Below are positions 1 through 5,378 of a stretch of DNA of 6,511 nt, in pieces. Every line of letters begins with the position of its first letter. Within the stretch, counting starts at the first letter, position 1. Origin of the DNA: Propionibacteriaceae bacterium (lineage in GTDB: Bacteria; Actinomycetota; Actinomycetes; Propionibacteriales; Propionibacteriaceae); NCBI GenBank assembly GCA_031287505.1, contig JAITSW010000062.1:1-6511 (forward strand). The letters run 5' to 3'. The translations under genes and the position numbers were made by a program. The notes under the pieces are model-generated. The model had not been told where the DNA came from. It saw only the letters and a list, made by a program, of their open reading frames with translations, and made no database searches.

Positions 1-143
1 CGTTGGAAACAGGTGTTTGCACCCACTTCGGAGCAAAGCGTTTCCCGATAAATCCGGTATCCCCACTGGCCTGGATTCCGCTGCCCTTCCGCTTAGCCTT
101 AGCCGAAACTTGGAATCAAGCAAGCTCGTCCCCGCTCTTTAGG

Positions 144-177
144 CCAGCGGATACCTGATCAGGTGGTAACCCACACC
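144..177 (+). repeat. Repeat C, copy 1, with 12-bp palindrome and hairpin
   Basis: The copy begins CCAGCGGATACCTGATC, which is identical over 17 bp to the start of the copy at 219. It contains a perfect 12-bp palindrome, ACCTGATCAGGT (153-164), and ends in a short stem GTGG-TAAC-CCAC (163-174). The second copy keeps the TAAC loop but changes one stem pair to G-C on both sides. It lies about 135-168 bp upstream of the DUF1707 start. It could be an operator half or a structured element; the function is unknown. Confidence 0.7.
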
Positions 178-188
178 CAATTCGCCTC

Positions 189-209
189 TGTTCGGGAAAT
201 CACCGAACA
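189..209. other. Perfect 7-bp inverted repeat between the C repeats
   Basis: TGTTCGG (189-195) and CCGAACA (203-209) are exact reverse complements separated by the 7-nt loop GAAATCA. No T-run follows on either strand, so it does not look like an intrinsic terminator. It could be a dyad operator or a structured RNA stem. Its position midway between the two C repeats suggests that the three elements form one composite site. Confidence 0.55.
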
Positions 210-218
210 TGCCCTCGA

Positions 219-251
219 CCAGCGGATACCTGATCGGGGGTAACCCCCACC
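219..251 (+). repeat. Repeat C, copy 2, with GC-rich hairpin
   Basis: This copy starts with the same 17 bp as the copy at 144, exactly 75 bp downstream of it. Its hairpin is GGGG-TAAC-CCCC (237-248). Compared with copy 1 the T164:A173 pair has become G238:C247, a compensated change. The 12-bp palindrome of copy 1 is broken here (CCTGATCGGG). It lies about 60-93 bp upstream of the DUF1707 start, within reach of that promoter. Confidence 0.7.
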
Positions 252-299
252 TGACCCCACATCTGGCCGTTACCCTTTCGCTTTGCGTCGCCCACTTCA

Positions 300-305
300 T
301 AGACT
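300..305 (+). promoter_or_regulatory. Leaderless -10 box (TAGACT) of the DUF1707 gene
   Basis: TAGACT fits the TANNNT form of actinobacterial -10 elements and ends 6 nt before the ATG at 312, the spacing expected if transcription starts at the A of the start codon. There is no usable Shine-Dalgarno sequence: the GGGG at 306-309 is only 2 nt from the ATG. No convincing -35 box is visible; TTTCGC (276-281), with an 18-nt spacer, is the best candidate. Leaderless initiation is an inference. Confidence 0.45.
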
Positions 306-311
306 GGGGCA

Positions 312-995
312 ATGAGCATTGCGAATCTAGAACCAACTGACGTCGGGCCGGCGGTTGGCGGTGATCTGGCCGTCACCGCGGCTGATCGGGACCTCGTGGT
401 TTCGCTGTTGAATTCGGCTTACGGCGAAGGGCACCTGCAGATCGGTGATCGAAATGCCCGCATTGCGGCTGCGCAGCGGGCTGAGATATTTGACGATTTG
501 ATTCCGTTGACACGTGATCTCACTCCCGGTGTGCCTCCCAAGAATTTTGCCCTGCCTAGCCAAAGCTTCCCCCAGGTCCCACTTGCAGCCGGCCAGCCGG
601 CGCCGGTGGCTACCAGCGGCCAATTCCAAAATGAAAACGGGACGGATCAAATAGTCGCCATATTCTCGGGTGCCACGCGTTCGGGAGTTTGGAACGTAAA
701 ACCGAGTACTTCGGTGGCGGCCGTTTTTGGCGGTGTTGATCTTGATATGAGCGAAGCGGTCTTCACCGCCAATCCAATTGAGATAAACGTCAACTGTCTA
801 TTCGGTGGAGTAGATCTGATTGTGCCGGTGGGAGCTGAAGTCAGATCGACTGTTTGGGCGGTCTTTGGCGGTGTGGAGGAGAAGAAATTGGCTAGTCCGG
901 TACCCGGTGCCCCGGTAATCCTGATTAGCGGCTTCGCCTTATTTGGAGGGGTCGGCGTCAAGCACCCTAAGGGCTGGCGCAAGTTCATCCGTTGA
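312..995 (+). CDS. DUF1707 (SHOCT-like) and LiaF-C-like domain protein
   Basis: The 227-residue protein has two parts. Residues about 18-72 match DUF1707, with the ADRDLVVSLLNSAYGEGHL start and acidic, helical end typical of the domain. A Pro/Gln-rich linker (about 73-112) leads to a C-terminal part (about 113-218) with a recurring [VLI]FGGV motif at 139-142, 164-167, 185-188 and 211-214 and a variant IFSG at 117-120. This is the pattern of the LiaF C-terminal 'cell wall-active antibiotics response' domain, which probably folds as stacked beta turns. I see no signal peptide and no membrane segment, so the protein should be cytoplasmic, whereas LiaF itself is membrane-anchored. The pairing of these domains is known in actinobacteria, but the function is poorly defined; a role in envelope-stress signalling is inferred from LiaF. 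The ATG at 312 is chosen because a TANNNT box lies 6 nt upstream. The next gene, 79 bp downstream on the same strand, has its own -10 box. Confidence 0.88.
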   Translation: MSIANLEPTDVGPAVGGDLAVTAADRDLVVSLLNSAYGEGHLQIGDRNARIAAAQRAEIFDDLIPLTRDLTPGVPPKNFALPSQSFPQVPLAAGQPAPVATSGQFQNENGTDQIVAIFSGATRSGVWNVKPSTSVAAVFGGVDLDMSEAVFTANPIEINVNCLFGGVDLIVPVGAEVRSTVWAVFGGVEEKKLASPVPGAPVILISGFALFGGVGVKHPKGWRKFIR

Positions 996-1061
996 AGCTG
1001 CCAGAGAGCATCCGCCGGGATTGCACTACGAGATCAGATAGGAAAAAACTGCCAACCGCCC

Positions 1062-1067
1062 TAGGCT
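1062..1067 (+). promoter_or_regulatory. Leaderless -10 box (TAGGCT) of ppgK
   Basis: TAGGCT fits TANNNT and ends 7 nt before the ATG at 1075. The intervening GGCTTGGCTGC-type sequence lacks a Shine-Dalgarno motif, which again points to a leaderless transcript. No good -35 box is visible. With a promoter here, ppgK need not depend on read-through from the DUF1707 gene. Confidence 0.42.
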
Positions 1068-1074
1068 TGGCTGC

Positions 1075-1827
1075 ATGACTTCTGAGCTGATTCTTGGCAT
1101 TGATATTGGTGGCTCCGGCATTAAAGGTGCCCTTGTCGACTTATCCATCGGCGATTTCGCCACGGATAGAATACGCATTCCCACCCCCAAGAAATCCACG
1201 CCCGAGAAGGTTGCGGCTGTCACAGCTCGAATCGTGAAGAGCTTTACGAGCGAACTAGGAGAGGCTCCAATCGGCGTTACCATTCCCGCAGTCGTCACCC
1301 ATGGACGCACGCGTTCGGCGGCAAATATTGACAAGGCCTGGATAGACGCAGACGCAAAGAAGATTTTTGAAGACGTGATTGAACGCCCGGTTTATCTGGT
1401 GAATGACGCCGACGCTGCCGGTATCGCAGAAGTGAAGTACGGTGCCGCCAAAGATCATCCCGGCTTGGTGCTGGTCACGACTCTGGGCACCGGAATTGGT
1501 TCGGCATTGATCAACAAAGGGATACTCGTCCCCAATACCGAGCTTGGACACCTTGAGCTTGATGGCTATGACGCTGAAACTCAAGCTTCAGCGGGCGCAA
1601 AAACTGCGCTTGATCTCTCCTACACCGATTGGATTCCGAGATTGCAGCGCTACTACTCCCACGTGGAGGCGCTTTTCTGGCCAGATCTCTTCGTAGTTGG
1701 CGGCGGCATTTCTAAGAATGCGAATCGCTACCTGCCAAAGCTGAAGCTCAAGACGCCTATCGTCCCGGCCACCTTGAAAAACCGCGCCGGGATCATCGGC
1801 GTGGCTTGGTTGGCAGCCAATCAGTGA
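1075..1827 (+). CDS. ppgK: Polyphosphate glucokinase (ROK family)
   Basis: This 250-residue cytoplasmic enzyme phosphorylates glucose to glucose-6-phosphate using inorganic polyphosphate, and in most homologues also ATP (EC 2.7.1.63). The sequence shows the ROK phosphate-1 motif DIGGSGIKG (residues 10-18), the substrate-site NDADAAG (110-116, catalytic base expected at D111 or D113), the second phosphate loop LGTGIGSA (137-144), PNTELGHLE (153-161) with the ExGH motif, and VVGGGISKNA (207-216). Wording such as VVTHG, SAANIDKAWI and FWPDLFVVGGGIS follows the Mycobacterium tuberculosis PPGK closely. The CxCGxxGCxE zinc motif of ordinary ROK sugar kinases is absent, as expected for the polyphosphate branch. 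Length is normal for the family (about 250-270). Start at ATG 1075 places the phosphate motif at residue 10 and follows a leaderless -10 box. It converges with argS. Confidence 0.95.
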   Translation: MTSELILGIDIGGSGIKGALVDLSIGDFATDRIRIPTPKKSTPEKVAAVTARIVKSFTSELGEAPIGVTIPAVVTHGRTRSAANIDKAWIDADAKKIFEDVIERPVYLVNDADAAGIAEVKYGAAKDHPGLVLVTTLGTGIGSALINKGILVPNTELGHLELDGYDAETQASAGAKTALDLSYTDWIPRLQRYYSHVEALFWPDLFVVGGGISKNANRYLPKLKLKTPIVPATLKNRAGIIGVAWLAANQ

Positions 1828-1877
1828 GTCGGCACCCAACCATCAGGGAGTTGGCCGCAAATCAGTGGACTTGCAAA

Positions 1878-1915
1878 GAGTTAGCTGGGAGTTAGCAGCC
1901 TGGCAGTGAGTTAGC
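1878..1915. repeat. Three GAGTTAGC direct repeats between convergent genes
   Basis: The octamer GAGTTAGC occurs exactly at 1878-1885, 1889-1896 and 1908-1915 in the 107-bp gap between the ppgK stop and the argS stop. Spacings are 11 and 19 bp. No T-run or strong stem goes with it; the best local stems are CCAAC/GTTGG at 1836-1854 and TAGCC/GGCTA at 1912-1937, both only 5 bp. It may be slippage-derived spacer sequence. Confidence 0.5.
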
Positions 1916-1934
1916 CCTTGCCCGCAGCTACAGG

Positions 1935-3569
1935 CTACATCCGTTCCAACGCCTCACTGCCAAGCAGGTAAAGACCCTTGGCCAGCACCCGCTGGACGGC
2001 CTTGCACAGGGCTAGCCGAGACGTCTGCACTTCGCCCGTGCTCTTAAGCACGGGGCACTTCTCATAGAAGACGCTTAAAGCTTGCGCCAGTTCGAACAAG
2101 TAGCCGCAGAGGCGGTGTGGCTGCAATCCAGCCGCCACCAATTCCACCGTCTCGCCAAATCGGGAAAGAAGCAGTGCCAGCTTTTGCTCCTCAGGTTCGT
2201 TGACCTGCGCAACTTCACTAAATGAAAGTCCTTCAGCTTCTGCCTTGCGCAGAATCTGGCAGACCCGGGCATGGGCGTACTGCAAATAGGGGCCTGTATC
2301 TCCGGTGGTGGCCACCATACGCTCGGCATCAAAGACATAGTCTTTTTGAAGCCCGCTGGAGAGATCGGCATATTTGATGGCGGCTAGGGCCACCGGCGGC
2401 GAGGCCTCCGCTTCGGCAGCGTCCAGCAATGAATTCAGAGTGACGGCCGTGCCCTCCCTGGTGGAGAATTTCTTGCCGTCCTTACCCAAGACTTGGCCAA
2501 ATCCGGCGTGCTCGGCGCTGACGCCTTCCGGCAGATAGCCGGCCAGCCGAGCCACCGCGAAGACTTCTTCAAAGTGGAACGTTTGCGGGCTCCCCACCAC
2601 ATAGATAAGCCGATCGGCGTGCATTTGGCTGACCCGGCGCCGGATAGCAGCCAGATCGGTGCAGGTGTAGCCAAAGCCGCCCTGCGAGTTTCGGATGATC
2701 GCCGGAGTTTCAAAACCATCGATGAAAACGACCAAGGCACCGGCGTCCACAACTGCCAATCCGCGAGATTCGAGGTCGTCGGCGACGGCGGGTAGATCGT
2801 CATTGTAGGTGGATTCTCCGGCCAGATCGTCGTCGGTGAGCAAGATGCCCATCCGGGCGTAGGTGGCGTTGAATCCGGCAAGGGAGACGTCGATCAGTTG
2901 CCGCCAGATCCTGTGAGTCGTCGGATCCCCGCCTTGCAGGGCTACTACCCGGGTGCGTGAGCGTTCTGCAAAGTCTTCCGATTCTTTCAAATGGTCGTTT
3001 GCCCGTTTGTAAAGCTCTTCGGCGCTGGCCAAGTCCAGCGTGCTGACGTCCAAGCCCTCTTCGATGCTTTGCTCGACGAGCATCCCGAATTGGCGTCCCC
3101 AATCTCCCAAGTGATTCTGCGCAATGACCTTATGCCCGGTGGCGCGCAGTACCCGGGTGAAGCAGTCTCCAATGATGGTCGAACGCAGGTGGCCGACGTG
3201 CATCTGCTTGGCGACGTTGGGTGAGGAATAGTCGATAACGACGGTTTGCGGTGTTTCGGCGATGGCGATTCCCACATTTTTGTCTTTGAGGACGGCGGTG
3301 GCTGCCTGAGCTAGCACGTTAGGGCGGATGCGGATATTGATGAAGCCCGGCCCGGCTATCTCCAGGGGCTCGCAGATATCGCCCAGCTCGACGCTGTCTA
3401 CCAGTTCTTGTGCGACAACTCGCGGCGGCTTGCCGGCGGTGTTTGCCATCCGCAGCGCCAAGTTGGTCTGATAGTGGCCAAACTGCGGCTTGGTGGCGGC
3501 GCGCAACTCTGGGTCGAGGCCAGTGACTTTTTCGAAACGAGAACTGATTAGCAGCGGCAGTGAAGACAC
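1935..3569 (-). CDS. argS: Arginine--tRNA ligase (class I)
   Basis: Arginyl-tRNA synthetase charges tRNA-Arg with arginine using ATP (EC 6.1.1.19) in the cytoplasm. With the start used here it has 544 residues. Numbered from that start: the N-terminal tRNA D-loop domain ends near EIAGPGFINIRI (70-81); the class I signature is NVAKQMHVGHLRST (118-131, HVGH at 124-127); the KMSKS loop is degenerate as KKFSTRE (366-372), normal for many ArgS enzymes; the DALR anticodon-binding domain begins near YLQYAHARV (428-436) and runs to the usual C-terminal hydrophobic-x-ERM end. An in-frame GTG at 3686 would add 39 residues that do not look like ArgS, and it falls inside an inverted repeat, so I prefer the GTG at 3569. 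Upstream of it is either a weak -10 (GAGAAT, 3577-3582, 7 nt away) or a weak GAGAG ribosome site. Intermediate GTG codons at about 3596 and 3605 cannot be excluded. Confidence 0.95.
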   Translation of the reverse strand: MSSLPLLISSRFEKVTGLDPELRAATKPQFGHYQTNLALRMANTAGKPPRVVAQELVDSVELGDICEPLEIAGPGFINIRIRPNVLAQAATAVLKDKNVGIAIAETPQTVVIDYSSPNVAKQMHVGHLRSTIIGDCFTRVLRATGHKVIAQNHLGDWGRQFGMLVEQSIEEGLDVSTLDLASAEELYKRANDHLKESEDFAERSRTRVVALQGGDPTTHRIWRQLIDVSLAGFNATYARMGILLTDDDLAGESTYNDDLPAVADDLESRGLAVVDAGALVVFIDGFETPAIIRNSQGGFGYTCTDLAAIRRRVSQMHADRLIYVVGSPQTFHFEEVFAVARLAGYLPEGVSAEHAGFGQVLGKDGKKFSTREGTAVTLNSLLDAAEAEASPPVALAAIKYADLSSGLQKDYVFDAERMVATTGDTGPYLQYAHARVCQILRKAEAEGLSFSEVAQVNEPEEQKLALLLSRFGETVELVAAGLQPHRLCGYLFELAQALSVFYEKCPVLKSTGEVQTSRLALCKAVQRVLAKGLYLLGSEALERM

Positions 3570-3645
3570 GTTGGATATTCTCTCACGTTTCACAGCGTCC
3601 ACATGGGTCGCAATCGTTGCCACCGGGTAATTTGGTTTCGGCAAA

Positions 3646-3694
3646 TGTGGAACAACTCGGGTCTTGGCCGAGTTGGTTTTCCACACCGGCCAAG
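3646..3694 (-). promoter_or_regulatory. Mutually exclusive hairpins upstream of argS
   Basis: Two alternative folds share sequence. Fold 1 pairs CTTGGCCG (3663-3670) with CGGCCAAG (3687-3694), with an inner 3-bp stem and a T4/A4 loop. Fold 2 pairs TGTGGAA (3646-3652) with TTCCACA (3679-3685) and, nested inside, AACTCGG (3654-3660) with CCGAGTT (3668-3674). The strands interleave, so both cannot form together. On the argS strand this lies 77-125 nt before the chosen start. No U-run follows either stem, so translational or protein-mediated control would be more likely than classic attenuation. Regulatory function is an inference. Confidence 0.4.
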
Positions 3695-3736
3695 GAGTCT
3701 TCGCAGGTGGCCCGGTGCTCGCTTTCTTGCGGCGTT

Positions 3737-3770
3737 GGCGGCAATCGCGGTAGTGAAAGCCGATTCCGCC
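3737..3770. other. 10-bp imperfect hairpin
   Basis: GGCGGCAATCG (3737-3747) pairs with CGATTCCGCC (3761-3770), with one bulged C (3742) and a 13-nt loop. Neither side is followed by a T-run, so it is not a typical Rho-independent terminator. It sits between the argS-side inverted repeats and the A/B repeat mosaic. Confidence 0.5.
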
Positions 3771-3800
3771 GACAGCTTCGCCGGTGTAATCCCCTGGTCA

Positions 3801-3830
3801 CAACGTGCTGTGCGCCGCGGTAATGCTGCC
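3801..3830. repeat. Repeat A, copy 2 (30 bp)
   Basis: This 30-bp stretch beginning CAACGTGCTGTGCGCC is identical base for base to 3943-3972, in the same orientation. It contains a CCGCGG palindrome. Sequence just outside is related but diverged (GGTCA against GGTCGCG). It is followed after 3 bp by a copy of repeat B. Confidence 0.85.
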
Positions 3831-3833
3831 AGT

Positions 3834-3860
3834 TGCCCTTCGGCAAGCAGATTGGGGAAC
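3834..3860. repeat. Repeat B, copy 2 (27 bp)
   Basis: This copy starts TGCCCTTCGGCAAGC and ends GATTGGGGAAC. It matches 3904-3929 except for one extra base (A after GGCAAGC). It carries a small TGCC-CTTC-GGCA stem-loop. The 43 bp between the two B copies (3861-3903) are unique in this window. Confidence 0.8.
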
Positions 3861-3903
3861 CCGCATCCGGAGCGCCAACCGAATACCTCAAGCCGCCGCC
3901 AAA

Positions 3904-3929
3904 TGCCCTTCGGCAAGCGATTGGGGAAC
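3904..3929. repeat. Repeat B, copy 1 (26 bp)
   Basis: Second member of the B pair, one base shorter than the copy at 3834-3860. Its end flows into GGGG-AACT-CCCC (3923-3934), a 4-bp stem with a 4-nt loop. This is similar in form, though not in sequence, to the GGGG-TAAC-CCCC stem of repeat C at the left end of the window. Repeat A follows 13 bp later. Confidence 0.8.
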
Positions 3930-3942
3930 TCCCCCGGTCGCG

Positions 3943-3972
3943 CAACGTGCTGTGCGCCGCGGTAATGCTGCC
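3943..3972. repeat. Repeat A, copy 1 (30 bp)
   Basis: Perfect 30-bp copy of 3801-3830, lying 5 bp beyond the stop codon of the fusion gene (in that gene's direction of transcription). It would therefore be in the 3' untranslated part of the export operon mRNA. Confidence 0.85.
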
Positions 3973-3977
3973 CTAAA

Positions 3978-5318
3978 TCAGCTAAAAGCTTGCCCATGCT
4001 TTCGAGCGTGCTCAATGATCTTGGCGATGGCAATCGATTCTGATTGGCGCAATTTGAAGGATTCTGCGGTGTTGTTGCGGATCATCCAGGCAAATTCGGC
4101 TAGCTCGTAACGCAATCCGTCTCCGTCAAATTTGTAGTAATACCGCTTGTTGTCGCGCGAATCTTCAAATCTGGTCTCAAAGTACTCGGTCTTCCACCAA
4201 GGGGCGGGCACATATACGTAGCCTTTCTCGCCGGCAACCACCAGGTCGCCTTCGGCTTTGACTCCGATGCCGGTGCGTGCCGAGGCGATGCCGTGGGGGT
4301 AAGTCAGATCGATACGTGAAAAGACTTCCACCTCACCGTCCTCGCCGCGCAGTGAGTGGGTGTGGATATCGACATAGTCGGTGCCCATGAGTTTCACGGC
4401 CGCCAACAGCGGATAGGTCGCCAACTCCGAGATGCTGCCCCCGTCGGGGCCCTGGTTTTCACGGCCCCCTTCAACGAGCTTGGTGAATGTGGCGTCTACC
4501 GAGCGGATGCGGCCGATGAATCCCATCCGGGCTACCGCGACCATGCGCTGGAAGCCCGGGGAGAAAGCAGTTTTGACGGCTTCCAGAAGCACAACGCCTT
4601 TTTGATTGGCGAGTTCGAAAAGCTCAACGCTCTGCGCTCCGGTAAGCGTTAGCGGCTTCTCGCACAAGACGTGTACCCCTGCTTCAATAGCCGCTCTTGC
4701 GTATTCGTAGTGGGTGCCATGTGGGGAGGCGATGTAGATGGCTTGCACACCCGCGAGTAACTCGGCAAAGCTATCCGTCGCGGTCTGCAACTCCAGCCTT
4801 TCCACAAAGGCCTCGGCCGAGGAAAGATGTCTGGAGTAAACCGCCTCAATAGAGATTCCGGAAACGAAGCGGGCCTCTTCAACGAAGCGCGATGCAATAC
4901 GACCCGAGCCGACGATACCCAGATTGGTCACCCCACCCGTTTCGTTTCGCAGTTGGGTAGAGGAAACCCCTTTTGTGCGCTCTAAATACACGACCTTGCA
5001 ATAGTCGTTCAGATAGTCGAATTTGCCGATCCAGTCAGAGCCGATGGCGAAAATGTCGACTTTGTACTTTTGCATATCCTGGACTTTTTGGCCCTCGTAC
5101 TCCTCGATGATGATCTCATCGGCTAATCCGGAGTCCTCGACATTCTTGATGCGTTCCATCAACGATTGGGCTACATTAAGCTTGCCCCGCAAATCGTCAA
5201 AATTCTCAGTGGTGACAGCCACGATCAAATAGTCTCCAAGCGCCTTGGCGCGCTCTAAGAGCCGCCGGTGCCCGTCGTGGAATAGATCGAAAGTTCCGTA
5301 GGTAATGACTCGGGTCAA
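3978..5318 (-). CDS. Fused TagD-like cytidylyltransferase and Gfo/Idh/MocA oxidoreductase
   Basis: One uninterrupted frame joins two enzymes. Numbered from the start used here (446 residues), residues about 3-125 are a glycerol-3-phosphate cytidylyltransferase-type domain: VITYGTFDLFHDGH with the nucleotidyl-transfer HxGH (14-17), GSDWIGKFDYL (93-103) and RTKGVSSTQLR (114-124), all TagD hallmarks. Residues about 130-446 are a Gfo/Idh/MocA oxidoreductase with the NAD(P)-binding GIVGSGRIA (134-142), CEKPLTL (219-225, family lysine in EKP) and a substrate domain containing EAVKTAFSPGFQRM and VYVPAPWWKTEYFE. TagD makes CDP-glycerol for teichoic acids. The oxidoreductase substrate is unknown; it may form or modify the polyol phosphate that the first domain activates. 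The TTG at 5318 is chosen because TagD proteins begin just before RVITYGTFD and GAGAAAG lies 7 nt upstream. A TTG at 5345 or GTG at 5342 would add 8-9 residues. It lies 60 bp downstream of the ATPase, with a possible TAAGAT -10 box at 5361-5366. Confidence 0.9.
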   Translation of the reverse strand: MTRVITYGTFDLFHDGHRRLLERAKALGDYLIVAVTTENFDDLRGKLNVAQSLMERIKNVEDSGLADEIIIEEYEGQKVQDMQKYKVDIFAIGSDWIGKFDYLNDYCKVVYLERTKGVSSTQLRNETGGVTNLGIVGSGRIASRFVEEARFVSGISIEAVYSRHLSSAEAFVERLELQTATDSFAELLAGVQAIYIASPHGTHYEYARAAIEAGVHVLCEKPLTLTGAQSVELFELANQKGVVLLEAVKTAFSPGFQRMVAVARMGFIGRIRSVDATFTKLVEGGRENQGPDGGSISELATYPLLAAVKLMGTDYVDIHTHSLRGEDGEVEVFSRIDLTYPHGIASARTGIGVKAEGDLVVAGEKGYVYVPAPWWKTEYFETRFEDSRDNKRYYYKFDGDGLRYELAEFAWMIRNNTAESFKLRQSESIAIAKIIEHARKHGQAFS

Positions 5319-5378
5319 GGCTATTCTTTCTCTAGCAGCCACCAAGATGTAGCGCAGTTCATCTTAGCTTCTGCCCGC

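Larger units (their letters stand above)
1..311. other. Gene-free region upstream of the DUF1707 gene
   Basis: I find no supportable gene here. Forward frame 1 is open from the window edge to a TAA at 49-51 and could be the last 16 codons of an upstream + strand gene, but nothing in it is recognisable. The block contains two diverged repeat copies (144-177 and 219-251), a 7-bp hairpin between them (189-209), a small GGTG/CACC hairpin at 12-23, and a -10 box directly before the next gene. A minus-strand open frame over 139-336 is made largely of the repeats and has no family resemblance. Confidence 0.6.
3570..3977. other. Repeat-rich gene-free block between argS and the fusion gene
   Basis: No open frame here resembles a known protein, and the longest ones on both strands simply run through the repeats. 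The block holds, from left to right, competing inverted repeats at 3646-3694, a 10-bp hairpin at 3737-3770, and two short direct repeats (A at 3801-3830 and 3943-3972; B at 3834-3860 and 3904-3929) arranged A-B-B-A in one orientation. A argS promoter should lie in it, but no strong -35/-10 pair is visible. No intrinsic terminator with a T-run follows the fusion gene. Confidence 0.6.

Noticed and set aside
1..51. Possible C-terminal tail of an upstream + strand gene
   Set aside because: Sixteen codons ending in TAA are too few and too nondescript to support a gene call; the other two forward frames are also open well beyond this point.
139..336. Minus-strand open frame of 65 codons with an internal IRYPL duplication
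   Set aside because: The duplication comes from the two C DNA repeats being read in the same frame. It overlaps the promoter and start of the DUF1707 gene and has no family resemblance.
1588..1839. Minus-strand frames opposite ppgK and forward frames opposite argS, the ATPase and the fusion gene
   Set aside because: These are shadows of well-supported genes; their translations contain no motif and no plausible start signals.
1836..1854. CCAAC/GTTGG stem as ppgK terminator
   Set aside because: The stem is 5 bp with a 9-nt loop and has no T-run after it, too weak to call a terminator.
3570..3686. GTG at 3686 as the argS start, giving 583 residues
   Set aside because: The extra 39 residues do not resemble ArgS N-termini and their start codon is next to the stem of a perfect inverted repeat. 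The GTG at 3569 lies just before the family-like SRFEKVTG segment. Some uncertainty remains.
3646..3694. T-box riboswitch or intrinsic terminator before argS
   Set aside because: I see no recognisable T-box consensus or specifier loop and no T-run after any of the stems on either strand. Only the competing-stem layout is reported.
3801..3972. CRISPR-like array
   Set aside because: Only two copies each of two different repeats, in A-B-B-A order with uneven spacing; no array of regular repeats and spacers and no cas genes.
3583..4033. Several 87-147 codon open frames on both strands across 3560-4110
   Set aside because: They traverse the A/B repeats and inverted repeats, overlap the 3' end of the fusion gene or the argS start, and show compositional Arg/Pro/Cys-rich translations without any motif.
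5361..5366. TAAGAT as a separate -10 promoter for the fusion gene
   Set aside because: The hexamer fits TANNNT and lies in the 60-bp gap, but no -35 box is found 16-19 bp upstream and co-transcription from the permease and ATPase genes is sufficient. It is mentioned in the gene entry only.
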